A stretch of DNA of 64,000 nt, taken from Aphis gossypii. Lineage: Eukaryota; Arthropoda; Insecta; Hemiptera; Aphididae. Of the stretch, positions 49,201-61,452 are shown in pieces. The translations under genes were made by a program, and so were the position numbers. The stretch covers positions 5,478,695 to 5,542,694 of the forward strand of contig NC_065533.1 in assembly GCF_020184175.1 (NCBI RefSeq). Reading direction: 5' to 3'. A model generated the notes under the pieces. That model did not search any database and was not told the DNA's origin. It saw only the letters and a program-made list of their open reading frames with translations. How positions within the stretch are numbered: the first letter of the stretch is position 1; each line of letters begins with the position of its first letter.

Positions 49201-50189
49201 TTATTACCACTGCTAATTGCATTTGTATATCTACTAATATGATACATGAAACGATGATGTACAAACCAAAATAATTAATAAATTTGATGTGGGGAATTTT
49301 AGTCACAACGAACCATAGTTAATGTCCGCCAACTCTATGATATCGAAATAATTTATTTTTATTTTTCATGACGCCATGGAACAATGTGAAAAAAATTAAA
49401 TCATGTGTTTCAAACACAGCGAAATTATTAGATTAGCATCGACCATCAGCTATTACCAAACCTTTAGAGAGAAATGCTAAGTCTCATGACAGATTTTTCG
49501 ATATTTCATACTTAAGTAATAGGTAGTTTCGAGGTACAACTTTTTCTAGATCATTTAATTAATAAATGGCAAACTATTCAATTTTTGTTTTATTATTTTT
49601 TTATTTCGATTTAATTCAATTTTTGTTTAATAATAAACCAAAAATCTAAACACGACATGTAAGCAGGTATATTTCTCCCAGTGTGTTATTTATCGTATTA
49701 TACTTTTATGATGCTGGTAATCTATTAGCGTCTATTGTTCCGATGAGATTTCACAATAATCTAATAATGGAAAATAAACAGACACAGTACACAACTGCTA
49801 TACATGGCGCATAATTTTTCTGGTTCCATTTAAAGTATTTAACAATATATTACATACGTAATATTTGTGTCGTGCAATTGGCGTTCCACTTCAATGACTC
49901 GCACTTGATGTACGGCGATCCATTAATAATTCACTGTAATTTTTCGTTTTTAATCCAACGTTTGAAAATGGAATCACAAATCGGAGATAAATTTTAATTA
50001 AAATAACATCGACCACTAAAGACCCAACGGCGGTGGCGCGTACAGTAGTGTCCAATTATTTGAACTCGCAATACCACCAGCCAATCATGCTTAACCCGCG
50101 ATTTACACCAGTGGCAGGTATCGAGTTTTACCCGAACACTGGGGAGTAATGTTTATTCAATTACAGTAAATACATCTGTTACCAATGTG

Positions 50190-50258
50190 TGTGTGTGTGT
50201 GTATTAACTTTTCCTTGACAGACCAAAGGCTTTTGTAAACCTACCTTTACGTCATTAT

Positions 50259-50307
<49 letters not shown>

Positions 50308-50407
50308 TAATGTAAAACCGCTTTGACTGTAGCAGTTATATTACCACAGTAACCTCTCGACGGTACCGACCTACACTATATATATATATATATGTATGTG
50401 CATGTGT

Positions 50408-50446
<39 letters not shown>
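50190..50446. repeat. Microsatellite cluster: (GT)n, (TA)n, (TA)n, (GT)n
   Basis: Within 260 bp lie (GT)n near 50187-50201, (AT)n of about 20 units at 50264-50304, (TA)n at 50377-50393 and (GT)n of about 20 units at 50405-50445. Such alternating purine-pyrimidine tracts are length-variable and can adopt non-B structures. No gene is present. Confidence 0.95.
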
Positions 50447-50448
<2 letters not shown>

Positions 50449-51927
50449 TTGATTGTGCTCCGTATGTATACGTATTCTACTCGGCAATAATAATTGATTG
50501 TTGACTATAGCTGTTTAATGACGGCTTAATGTCGTATTGATGTTATAACAACACCAATCAAGCCCTAAGCTAAGACGCGGTTGCAAACTCCACTCATTAT
50601 ATTATAGACTTTCTCGGTTTTAGTATCTATAGTATCAATAATATGACCGGTAAATTTTCTCACGATTCCGATTATTACAGCAAACGCATTCCAGTATTTA
50701 ATAATTGTTTTAAAAATAAAAAAATGTAAAAGACATGTATTAGTAGATATAATTATGTCCACGGGTGAGGTATTACATATTACATATTTTTTTTTTTTTT
50801 TTACTCTACAGAAAGTTGTAATCATACTAAATTAAAAAAAAATATTATCACTGCGTATGTTATTTACGTTAAAAATAATTGAACAATAAATGTGTATATT
50901 GATTGTGTTACATATTTAATATATTATAAATTATAATATAAATATTATGTAATAAACTATATAGCTTACATTGTTTTTATTGATGTATTTTTTTTTAATA
51001 CTAACTACTTAAAGAAACGAAATAAAAATAAGATATTATTGAATATCAATTATTACAAATTTATTTTGCGGTATTACCATTTAACTATAATTATATTTAT
51101 TATATTAAATAAATAATAATATTAATATTTTTACTATATTTTATTTTTTATTTTATTTATATTTATATTTTTTTATTATTTTTATTATATTATATTATAT
51201 ATTATTTGACTATAATGTATTAAAATATTTTAAATAATAAACTGCGTTATATAATTTTGGTTTGATTACATATAATTTATACCTGTAGTAAAACTGTATA
51301 GTTTTTATATAAAAACATTTTAAATAAACAAAATAAATATAAAAATTTCAGAGTTAAAATTGAAATTATTAGCAATAAAATATAATTAAAACACCAAATC
51401 GATTTGGTTTGGGGTTTATTGGTTATTAATTCATATTTATATTTATCAAAATATTTAAAGACATTTTTGGCTGACATTTTTGTCAGCAAAAAGTATGTTT
51501 CTCGTAAAAATAGTTAGAATTGCCACAGAATGAACCTTAAATTACATTTAGTATTTTCAAATATAATTTACAAGTTATCTATTTATATTATATTATATAC
51601 TAATTCTAAAAATCAGAACTTAAATAGATATGTACATTGTACATAGTGAAAGGAACATTTTTAGAGTAAACATGTTTGGTTTATCGTCTAGTATAATACG
51701 TGTATTGGACGTACGAACAAATTAGAATAATAACCAATAGTTATATATTACGTAATTTTTTGAATGAATTCCTTTCTACGAGTCATGTCAGCTCATGTAA
51801 ATGAGAAATATATACCATTATTGAAATCACCAACGTTTTGTACAATTTATTTCAAACTGCACATCTTTTCTGCTCTCGTCAAGCATATAAAATAATACCC
51901 AACAAATAATAATACCAACGACCATAA

Positions 51928-52094
51928 CAGTGGCGAACCCAGGGGGTTGGACCCCGGGTCCAGAACCCCCCTTAACTCCTTATTTATTTTTATTTTATAT
52001 TTTTAAAGTTACTCAGAAAATAGAAAAACAATATATAATAAATAAAAATTTTCCTGAACCCCCCCCCCTTGAATAAATCCTGGTTGCGTCACTG
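51928..52094. mobile_element. hAT-like MITE (167 bp) with 8-bp target duplication
   Basis: The left end is CAGTGGCGAACCCAGG. The right end read on the other strand is CAGTGACGCAACCAGG, giving imperfect terminal inverted repeats starting CAGTG. The flanking 8-mers are GACCATAA (51920-51927) and GACCATAG (52095-52102), 7 of 8 identical, the size expected for hAT. Subterminal G and C runs occur at both ends (GGGGG near 51942, and nine to ten C's near 52060). It has no coding capacity. It resembles the MITE at 10491 in terminal design but not in interior sequence. Confidence 0.85.
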
Positions 52095-52102
52095 GACCAT
52101 AG

Positions 52103-55100
52103 TCATGTTATAGTAATAACGCGATAAATATCGAGTCGAAACGATGCGTAACTCCATCAATCAAAAGGTCAGTAAAATACTAAAATAATTAATGTTTACA
52201 ATATATTACCTATATAGTTAATATTATATCGCAGGTAATATGACTTATGAGCGTATTCACACACACACACACATATACATACACAAACCGTTAACGGAAG
52301 TACGCGTTATTAAATAAAGGTATATTAGGCGTGTATAATATTTTGAACTTTAATAATAATAACTATGTGACATAATAATATTATAGCTTGTAATATCTAT
52401 TATACGTCTTATTATTATAAGTACGCCTTGTCGGATGGAAAAAGAAACGAAAAATAGGTATTTAATTGGACCGAGTACTTGGTGTAACTGCGTCAAACGA
52501 TCATATCAATATTAAATTATAAACCTTAGGTATGCCTGCAGAGTGCAGAGTGTATACTGTTTATAATTAAAATCCATATGAGATCAATATTTTCACTTTA
52601 TTCGGTATTAATATTTTTATTCTGTTTTGGCTATCTCCTCTCAAGTCTCAACCAACGTATGGTCGTGTCAAGCTTGTGCAGCAGCAACAGAAATCAACTG
52701 ACAAATTATTATTATTTGTACAAATGAACGCTATTCGTTTATATTATTATACATATATAAACGCGGCACCGGCTTAAACAATATTATAAATACGGAAAAG
52801 ACTTCACCATAATGGTCTGGGCTAGATGATCCGAACATCCGGTCTCGTCACAGCAGACGTTTTTACCGCGATTTATTGGGTAGCGGCGAAGCCGTGTGTC
52901 CGCATTTGACAATAATTTATATTTTAATCCCGAATTATTACAGTTTGGTACTATTAGATATAACCATAGCCTTCTTCTGATGAGTTGTATGTACATTTCA
53001 GAGTTTTGTGTCCGTATAAAATGCATAAAATATGATACAATTTAACAATTATAAATATAGTGCACTAAAAAAACCACGAATTGTTAGGATTTTCCACTTG
53101 ATGCTTTAAAACTCTTACAACATAGAAAAAAAGTAGCAAGTACTTCTCGATTACCATATTATGTGTTTTAGGTACTTATCGTGGACTACATAATTATTTT
53201 TTACATCTCATTCGGAGAAATACTTAGTCGATCTCGTAATTTTGATCAAAATATTTATTTTAATTTATGATATAGTATGATGGTGCACAATAATATTGGT
53301 AAATAACAATTGTATACACAAGGAGTTATAGCAAAAACCGCTGTCAAATGCAATTAACTAATAATGTTGTAACTTATATTTTAAAATGTAATTACTATGA
53401 TTATTGTTTATTTTATTATATTAAAAAAAGAACAGTGATGTGTTCATGATATTTAACATGATATTATTAGAAAGAGTTATTTCATAGTCGGTTAGTTATT
53501 TTATCAGTTATTTCTGTTGTACTATGTATACTACGGCTGTAAATATGTTTTCATCATGTTAACAAAGTTACATAATTATAATATAGTGTACGTGTTTATA
53601 TGTTTGTATGTGTTTATACCTAATAAAATCATTAAATTGTACCAAGTGGAAAAGTCTTATAGACATTAAATTTGTTATTTATTATGATATGGTCAGAGTT
53701 GATCAGTAATTAAATTACAATATTGTAATTTTCAACTTTTAATTAATTGCTATTATAAGTAAGTTTTAAGTGATATAATTATAAATTGCATTAATTTGTT
53801 TAACTCTCTAGGGTCTGCTGATTATATATAATACTATATTACATAACACATATTTTGCTATAAAATACATTGTACCAGTTCAATTTGTAATTAATTTTAT
53901 AATTTATACGTAGGTAACTTGTAATTTATAGTCCTATAGACTTATAGTTGAATATATTTTATAAATTGCATCTGTGGTTACAGTTATAATAACTGATTTA
54001 TACTGGAATAGATAAATCGGTTTTTTTTTTTTTTTAAAAAAATCAAAATTTTAACTTACCTTAGTTTTAGGTAGGTAAAGTCATGTTAGAATTATTATTT
54101 ATTATTATTATTTTCCACTTGATTAACTCGATTTCTAACGATAGTCATAATTTTTACTAGATGTTGAATCGGAACACTAACGCTTACTTAAATTTACCTA
54201 AATATTACTTAATATCATTATCATGCATGTGTACAGTACTATTCCATTATATTATAATTGAAATATTTATTTTTTTAGATTATATTTATATATATATATT
54301 TACGTCACGATCAGGATGATTTTTTTTTTGTGTATGTTATGCCTTATGTTGGATTTTGATTTACTGATAAACTACTTAATATAACTATAATTTATTGAAC
54401 GGTCATATTATATTAATTAGTTTTATGTTTGACGGTAGTCAATGAATAATATTTTTATGCCACAATAGGTATAGCAAGTGGTTTGATTGAATTAAAGCCG
54501 TCTTGTTCAATATAGTATTTGTTTTCGTAACGACGGAGAGTTTGGAAAAATAAAATATAAACTCGCTGTTCAGACAAAACCGCAAAGAAATTAAGTCTGT
54601 GAAATTAAATTCGTTCAAGCTAAAAGCCGCTTAAATGAATTGAACATAAACTGTTTGTATTTGTTTCAATTTAAATTCGCTAACATTATTTCCGGTGAAT
54701 TTTTTAATTTAAAATATTTTACGCTCAATGTACACTTATGTGCATGGAAGGATAACCTATTTTGGATATTGCACACAGCATAACCGCGTGACATCGCTTA
54801 TTACTGTTTCTAGTTTTCTCCCACAACATATCAATCACTGCCGTTCATTAGTCATTACCTTTTGATAAAATGTACATAATAAACAATGTCACCGGAACGT
54901 CAATAATTTTATTAATTAATTCTTAGCTTCTACTCGAATAACTCAATGGGTATAAAACAGCTATAATGGGTAAGTACTGCCGTTATTTACTGTGAATAAT
55001 AAATTATAATAATTGATCACGAGCGTTGGACGTGTCATTAATAATTTATTCAAACATTCGTTTAATCGAGAAGTTTACAACTTTTCCACGATGACGATAC

Positions 55101-58100
55101 CTATTGACATATTTATTTATTTTTAAGAGATATTATAAATATCTATATTTTGTATACAAATGTTAATACACGTTTTCGTGCTTCAATCATTTTACACGGA
55201 CAAACATTTAATTTATATTTTTTATAGATATCAGTGCCTATTTAATTATTATTGATTACTTATTTATATTTTTATTTAGAACAACATAAAATGGAGAATT
55301 TCATTCATAATCCTTGACACATTTTTACAATCAATTATATAATTCAATTTTTTTACTAAAATATATTATACACACAAATACTATGATGTTAATATGAGTA
55401 TAGTTAACTATTATGATATATTATAATATTGTATGATTAAATGTTTACTAGAAAATAATCGATCAAATTATTTTGTTTTGTTTTTATGACTACAAATGCT
55501 ATTTACTTTCAATTTTCGATAAAATAACTATTATATTGATTACACGTGTTTTCCAATTTGGTATATACGTATTTATCAGTAAATAACTAGCAGATTCACG
55601 ATTGCGTTTCATTATTTTCAGAATTTGAATTGATTTTTTGTCTATAAGTGTTTTTTTTTTTTATTTATTGAAAACCTCTTTAAAACCACGGCTTCAACAC
55701 TATTTGTTGAACATGGCTCATTCATAGTAATATTCACACCATTAGTAAGGTTACGTGGATCGTCAAAAATATTCTTTGTCGTTTTTCAATATTTTATTTC
55801 TTCACTTGAAGTAGATAAGTACTAAAGAAAGAATAAACCTCCATATTATTTTTCAGTCAAAGATTCTTATCGTGTTTGCGAATAAGGCTTGAGATAATAA
55901 TCAGATCCCTGACCCACATAAACAACCTCTTTATGATCATTGATTTGTAAATTTCAAATTGTCAATGTTTGTAATTTATGTATATTGAGTTCTTAGAAAT
56001 CGAATAGAAATAACATAAGTAAACGTATGCATATATGGTTATCGCATTTTTTCAAGTATTGAAAGATTACTTAATATAAAAATGTTTTGTTGACATCAAA
56101 GCGAGCGACCAATTTTGAACAGATTTCATAAACATACAATCAGTTAAGAAAATTTGTAAAATTACATCGCTTTCTTTTCCCCATAGACATAACATATATT
56201 AGGTAACTGATACACACCACAGTACTTCAAATAAAAATGCACTTGTTTAATATCATCTGGAAATAATAATTTTAACAACCCAATAACTTTTTTAATTAAC
56301 TCTTCATTAAAATATATTATACTATTTTACTGTGTTATTATTTCAAAGAGTTAAATACAAAAATAATAGATGAATCAAAGTATATCAAAGCATTGTACTT
56401 TATATACAATTATAAGTATCATTATACATAATGTATTTTTTTAAACTAATGGTTAATAAACATTCCAATTAAGTTAAAGATACTTCAGTTAATGTATAAT
56501 TAAAAATAATGATATACTAAGCTTCTGTGAAAAAATCAAGTTTAAATACTTAATATGTGGATGAAATAACATTTAAAATTAATTTTGAGTAAAAATTGCC
56601 TGTCAACCTATATCTTATTATACTGAATACATTTATAGTTATACATTTTTATTTAATCTTTAAGAAGAAAATTGGCTCTATACTGATCATATTTGTATTA
56701 ATTTTTATTAAAAACATTGTTTTTTATCATATCATCAAATATTTTTAGGATTAACTTTTGAGTCAATACTTAATGTAGAAAAGTGTGAACAGATTCATCG
56801 TATGAATATGCAATAGCTTAAAATTAATCAAAATATTTTAAAAAAATAATAAAACATTTTATATTTTTATAACATTAAAAAATTCTATAATGTTAAAAAA
56901 CACATAATTTTAAAATCAATATACTCACATAATCACAGCTATGCTTGGAATTTAAAAGTAGTTATAAAATAAAAAAATGCATATTTTACACTGTTATATA
57001 CTTAACTAATACAAATTATAATTTTTACTGGATCTAAAAAAAAAATCACAAATAATATTTTTATTTATCTTTAATTTATTAATTATAAGGTTCCAGCTAA
57101 AATGAACAAAACTATGTCTGATGAATGATGATAAATAAAATGTTTAACATTATTATCCAGTATTCAACATTAATAGATAATAATGAATAACTTACAAGGC
57201 TTAATAAAAAAATACGTTAATTCCAAACAATATTAGTTAATAATGTTAATTGCATTTTAATAGTTGAGTTATAATATTATTTATTTTCAAATAACAGACT
57301 GTGGCATTTTAAATTACATAATTTCTAAATCACTCTCCAGGTGCATTTAATGCATTTATTTGCTTTATACTTCATCTTATAGTGACATATTTAGTAGCCT
57401 TTATGACTATATGACTATATGCCAATAACTCATAAGACTATTATAACCTACTGTTTATCGAAGTGTTATTTATTTCTCCAGATGATTGAAGGTGAGTTTC
57501 GAAATTGAATAATTTATTTTTTTACCTAGTACAAGTTGAGTTCTCATTTAGTTTAACCATTTTATGCATCTAATTCAATTAATATAAATACATTAATAAT
57601 ATACATTTTAATTTTGTATTTTATTTGTATGTACATAGCGAGAACTGCCAATAAATTGTTTGGGGATCAGCGGCCTTTATCGTCAGGTATAGAAACACGA
57701 ACAATTGTTCGACTTCCAACTCGGGATATTTTTTATTTAATTGTGTCATAATTCCTTTGATTTTCTTATTTATTGAAATATATCTGATGTTTTCTTGATG
57801 GGTTTTAATTAAAATTAAATTTAAAATTTAAAACAAATTTAAAATGGTTGAAATACGAATAATATTTTATGAACTACAACGAAATAACTAAACTAATAAT
57901 ATCATAAAATCGTTTAATAATTATACACAAAAAATATATTATTTTCATTGAAATCTTTGAAAATTTTTTTTTTTTGTAGACTATAGCTTAGAATCTAAAT
58001 CAATAAAAGTAACGTATACAATTATTAACCAACTGAAAATATTTTCGTCCTGACCGTGTTTGTGTGCAGTGATCAAACTATAAATTATACCTTTATAAAT

Positions 58101-60567
58101 TGACTGGTATTATTTTTTCCAATTTATTTTATGCCATCCCTGTTACTAATAACATATTTTGGAAGTCTCAGTCAGCTCTTTCTTCAGATCCTTGACTTTG
58201 GCTATGTTGAAATTTTCATAAACAAATTTTACCCCTGTCCACATAAACCAGCTTACTAATTATGAAATTCAAAAAATGCTCGGCCTTTGACAAATGTAGA
58301 ATAGCTGGTGCCCCGAAAGGCGTATAAATATACAACAATCGCTGTGTAAATGTGCGATCTCTTAAAAACGTTTACTCGTTAAAGCTTCGAGTTAGACAAA
58401 TTACATGAGATGGTCTTGATAATTTACAATAAATTGGAATCTATTAATATTTTGTGATTACATATCAAATTAAATCTATTTGGACTTAAATACTGAAAGC
58501 AGAATGTAAAATTGGTTTCAAAACCAAGCCTCTAAGATTGGATAACTTTTTATTTGGCTATGTGTATATAGATAAATATATTTAAATATGTCATAACGTT
58601 AATACCGTTAAGATAACAACATTTAAATAGAAATAGAAATTAACAATGATAAAATCCTAAAAAATCAAGATAATTACTGTATTCTTAGGTGATTATTCTT
58701 ATTTACTAAAGAAAATAATGTTGTCTTTATGTATAGCATAATTTAGTGTAACATATTTATACTTATTATATAATGTGAAGCTGATGTTTAGACTGTTTAA
58801 AGATACTAACAACCTACCGGATTATCACTACTCGGCTATCGACCTAATGACTTTACAACTTACATCTATGCACACATTTATATCGAGATCAAGATAGTGT
58901 CATTATCTAGGATAAAGTAAACGAGAGTAATCAAAATTAATTAAACCAACTTGAAGTATAATAAATCAAAACAACAATAACTTAATAACTTTCCAAGATT
59001 TATAAAATTGATAATTTTGGAATATGAATTAATAATAAATTAGGCAATACTATTTTTACTATGTAGTATTTTAATATTACTTCACTCCTTGGATAGCTAT
59101 AAATTTAGTCAACATAAATGTGTCTAGAAATGTGTCATAAAGTTGATGAAAAAACTGAATCGAAAAGCTTAATAAAATGCCATACTTAATTAATATGGTT
59201 TAAATTTCAGAGAAATATTTAAAAATAACATTTTATAATAACATGAATTTAATGAAATAAAATTAATATGTAACTTTGTTGTTAAATTTTTTATCAAAAA
59301 TAAAAAAAAGATGTTTTCAATCAAAATTCACTGGTGCACTGATTAAAGGCCAGATTTAAATTTTCATAAAGTCAAAGAAGAAAAATTCATGGTTCTGCTT
59401 GGTTAATTTTCTATTGACAAGTTTATTTATTTTATATTTATTTTCAGCATAACAAGGTGACAAACTAATTGAGACAACAAACATGTAAAACATTTAGGTA
59501 CCTAAATCTTGATTATATATATATAATATTAAAAATAATTCATTTATATTAAATATTTTATAATTTTTTATAAATAATTTTAATTTATTGATAAATGAAG
59601 CGGGTCATTTACAAAAAAAAAAAAAAAATACTTTGATAGAATTAGTTCTGTGACTTGGCGGGCGCTTATTACAATTTATGTTTAATTGTCAATCACTAAA
59701 ATGTTATTGTATTATTTTATACGATTTTTTGGAACATTCTCTCTACTAATAATCAAGACTATTTATCTTTTGTAAAATGTATTATATTTATCTAATATCT
59801 ATAAAACATAAACAAATTAATAGACATTTATATTTTGTTATTTGCTAAAAAAAATAGTTGGTTAATGTTATTGTTTTAAGAATAAAATAATATTATATTG
59901 CGTTGATATTTTACGATGAAAGAAATTCATTTACCTATATTTTAATCGTAAAGATTAAACACTTATTCAAATGTATTCCAAAATACACGATAATATAATA
60001 TTATTATTAATGCAATAATGTGACTTTCTCATTTTGATCATAAACATAACGCAAACTTATATCAATATTATTACAACATGAGCACGTGACGTAGGTTCAC
60101 TATGTTTCTAGATTAATTATTATTTAGTTTACATTGATATTATGTACATACACAATGTATATGATTAACTTAATGACTATATTATATGTGGTACTATTAT
60201 ATTTTATGTAGTAGTAAATCATTTTTAATTGTATTATAGTGTACAGCAGATAAACTAATTAAATATTTAACAACTCTTGATTTGAGAGTGTTGGTTTTAT
60301 TATTTTTTTTTTTATGGTCTGTTCAATCGTCAGTGTAAATAATTAATCGTTTTTAGTTATTACTATTTAGTAGTGGTATTATCATGAAACGTAGTAGAAA
60401 CAATAGACAGATAATAAGGTAGTAGTGGTACTTAGTACCAATAAAGCAATTATTAACTATCAAACTAATAATTACATGATATTGTCTAAGATTATTGATC
60501 TATGCACAAATTGTATGAAATTAAATCTAAATAATATTCTGATGTATTTATTAGATAAGATCGTTTA
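52103..60567. other. Gene-free AT-rich region
   Basis: No gene is supported. An (AC)n run is at about 52257-52274. An 80-codon minus-strand frame at 52784-53026 has a mixed composition with several Cys (NVCCDETGC) but no recognisable family and no supporting splice pattern. The remainder is AT-rich, with poly-T and poly-A runs (for example 54021-54035, 57966-57975 and 59613-59628). Confidence 0.5.
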
Positions 60568-60573
60568 CAGAAT
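60568..60573. repeat. Target-site duplication, left (CAGAAT)
   Basis: Identical to the six bases following the element at 61447-61452. Confidence 0.85.
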
Positions 60574-60659
60574 AGTAGTGTGTTTTGGTCGGTTCTGTGC
60601 CCCCCGCAAATCCGGTAAATCCGGCTACACCGTCCTCCCTATCGTGAACGTGCCCGGCC
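60574..60659 (+). repeat. Terminal inverted repeat, left (86 bp)
   Basis: Starts AGTAGTGTGTTTTGGTCGG and ends TGCCCGGCC. The only two differences from the right arm are A/G and C/T transitions (at about 60608 and 60642). Confidence 0.95.
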
Positions 60660-60923
60660 ATTGACACCCCCCTCCCTGATATTTTTCTTGTCAGTTACTA
60701 AATTGGAAACTATGAAAATTATGAGTGTATGAAAGAATTTCATGACTATTTTTTTTTTGCCTTTTCTGAGCTACATTTCTGCGGGCGTCCCTGCATATAC
60801 GTATTATAAGTATTATAATATATATTTATATATAATATAGGTGATGGGGGTATATTAATATGTGTGACTCTTAATCATATTCATAAATCATATATTAACT
60901 ATTTCATTAATTAACAGGATAAT
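60660..60923 (+). promoter_or_regulatory. Leader of the transposon ORF, possible promoter
   Basis: About 264 bp without an ORF. A C-rich start (CACCCCCCTCCCTG) is followed by AT-rich DNA with several TATA-like words (60805-60840). The last bases before the ORF, ATTAATTAACAG/GATAATATGG, could be a splice acceptor nine bases before the ATG, so an upstream non-coding exon is possible. Nothing more specific is visible. Confidence 0.35.
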
Positions 60924-61235
60924 ATGGAGGCTTTAAAGAAAAGTTTAACGATGCAGTCCAACACACGGTTCATGTCCGTGGGAGATCTGAGTATTGGTCA
61001 TCTATATCCAATCATAAAGATGGAGAATTGGGAAACGCAATATGGTCTCACCGTTCACTGCGTTTTAGAGGGTGATGATGATGGAGGGTTAATGGAAGTA
61101 TGCCTACCACGATCTATAAAGGTCAGTTATGAGGATGTGCTGAAATTCAACCAGGGCGGAGATAAGGTATTAAGCCTTATTTTCAAAAGACGACGTGGAC
61201 GGTCGTTATTAATATCGGATTTCAATAATGAATAA
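60924..61235 (+). CDS. 103-aa ORF of the compact transposon, OB-fold-like, unknown function
   Basis: Intact frame from ATG 60924 (context AATATGG) to TAA 61233-61235. It is not low-complexity. Residues about 20-32 (GDLSIGHLYPII) and 37-50 (ETQYGLTVHCVLEG), followed by an acidic loop and MEVCLPRSI at 57-65, form a pattern L.IG..Y.I......T.YG..V...L......V.LP.R. That pattern suggests a small beta-barrel, and I associate it with short proteins of insect DNA viruses and Polinton-like elements. The C-terminal part is basic (FKRRRGRSLL near 87-96), which fits nucleic-acid binding. There is no catalytic motif. An ssDNA-binding or replication-accessory role is inference only. It is the only gene in the element, so its retention as an open frame is notable. 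Confidence 0.7.
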   Translation: MEALKKSLTMQSNTRFMSVGDLSIGHLYPIIKMENWETQYGLTVHCVLEGDDDGGLMEVCLPRSIKVSYEDVLKFNQGGDKVLSLIFKRRRGRSLLISDFNNE

Positions 61236-61236
61236 A
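61231..61236 (+). terminator. AATAAA polyadenylation signal overlapping the stop codon
   Basis: The stop TAA (61233-61235) lies within AATAAA, so the transcript would have almost no 3' UTR. Such compactness is common in small viral and transposon genes. Confidence 0.6.
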
Positions 61237-61265
61237 AAATATTAACATGTACTTTAGATTTTCGA

Positions 61266-61390
61266 GGGGGGGGGGGGTAATGTCTAGAGTATAGTGAATA
61301 AGAATGGAGGGGAGGGGAGGGGCATGACCGAGCACGTATGCGATGGAAGGGAGGGGGCAAGGCCGGGCACGTTCACAATAGGGAGGACGG
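61266..61390 (+). repeat. G-rich tract and diverged 35-bp tandem repeat
   Basis: A run of 12 G's (61266-61277) is followed by GGAGGGGAGGGGAGGGG (about 61305-61321), a textbook G-quadruplex-forming pattern on the plus strand. Next, GACCGAGCACGTATGCGATG (from 61326) and GGCCGGGCACGTTCACAATA (from 61361) are two diverged units 35 bp apart, so part of the right TIR has a tandem copy just inside it. Confidence 0.75.
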
Positions 61391-61446
61391 TGTAGCCGGA
61401 TTTACCGGATTCGCGGGGGGCACAGAACCGACCAAAACACACTACT
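61361..61446 (-). repeat. Terminal inverted repeat, right (86 bp)
   Basis: Reverse complement of 60574-60659 at 84 of 86 positions. It ends CACACTACT. Confidence 0.95.
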
Positions 61447-61452
61447 CAGAAT
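61447..61452. repeat. Target-site duplication, right (CAGAAT)
   Basis: Perfect copy of 60568-60573. Confidence 0.85.

Larger units (their letters stand above)
36301..51919. other. Long gene-free AT-rich region
   Basis: No gene can be supported over about 15.6 kb. The open frames are short, Lys/Ile/Phe/Asn/Tyr-rich and without motifs. Scattered degenerate copies of a word family (ACGATTCT followed by GTCTATCAACCTAT) occur at 40629-40670 and 43222-43260. A CpG-richer patch at about 37570-37640 and another at about 37840-37945 hold nothing identifiable. Microsatellites at 50.2-50.45 kb are listed separately. It could be intergenic DNA or long intron. Confidence 0.5.
60574..61446. mobile_element. 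Compact DNA transposon, 873 bp, 86-bp TIRs, one ORF
   Basis: Bounded by equal-length 86-bp terminal inverted repeats with only two mismatches, flanked by a perfect 6-bp duplication (CAGAAT). The ends read AGTAGTGTG...CACACTACT. A 6-bp duplication and AG... termini are features of Maverick/Polinton elements, so a non-autonomous relative of these is one possibility; this is inference. No transposase or integrase is encoded, so mobility would depend on a partner. The interior carries a single intact 103-codon plus-strand ORF and, on its right side, strongly G-rich DNA. The GC-rich TIRs contrast sharply with the AT-rich flanks. The near-identical TIRs suggest a recent insertion. Confidence 0.9.
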
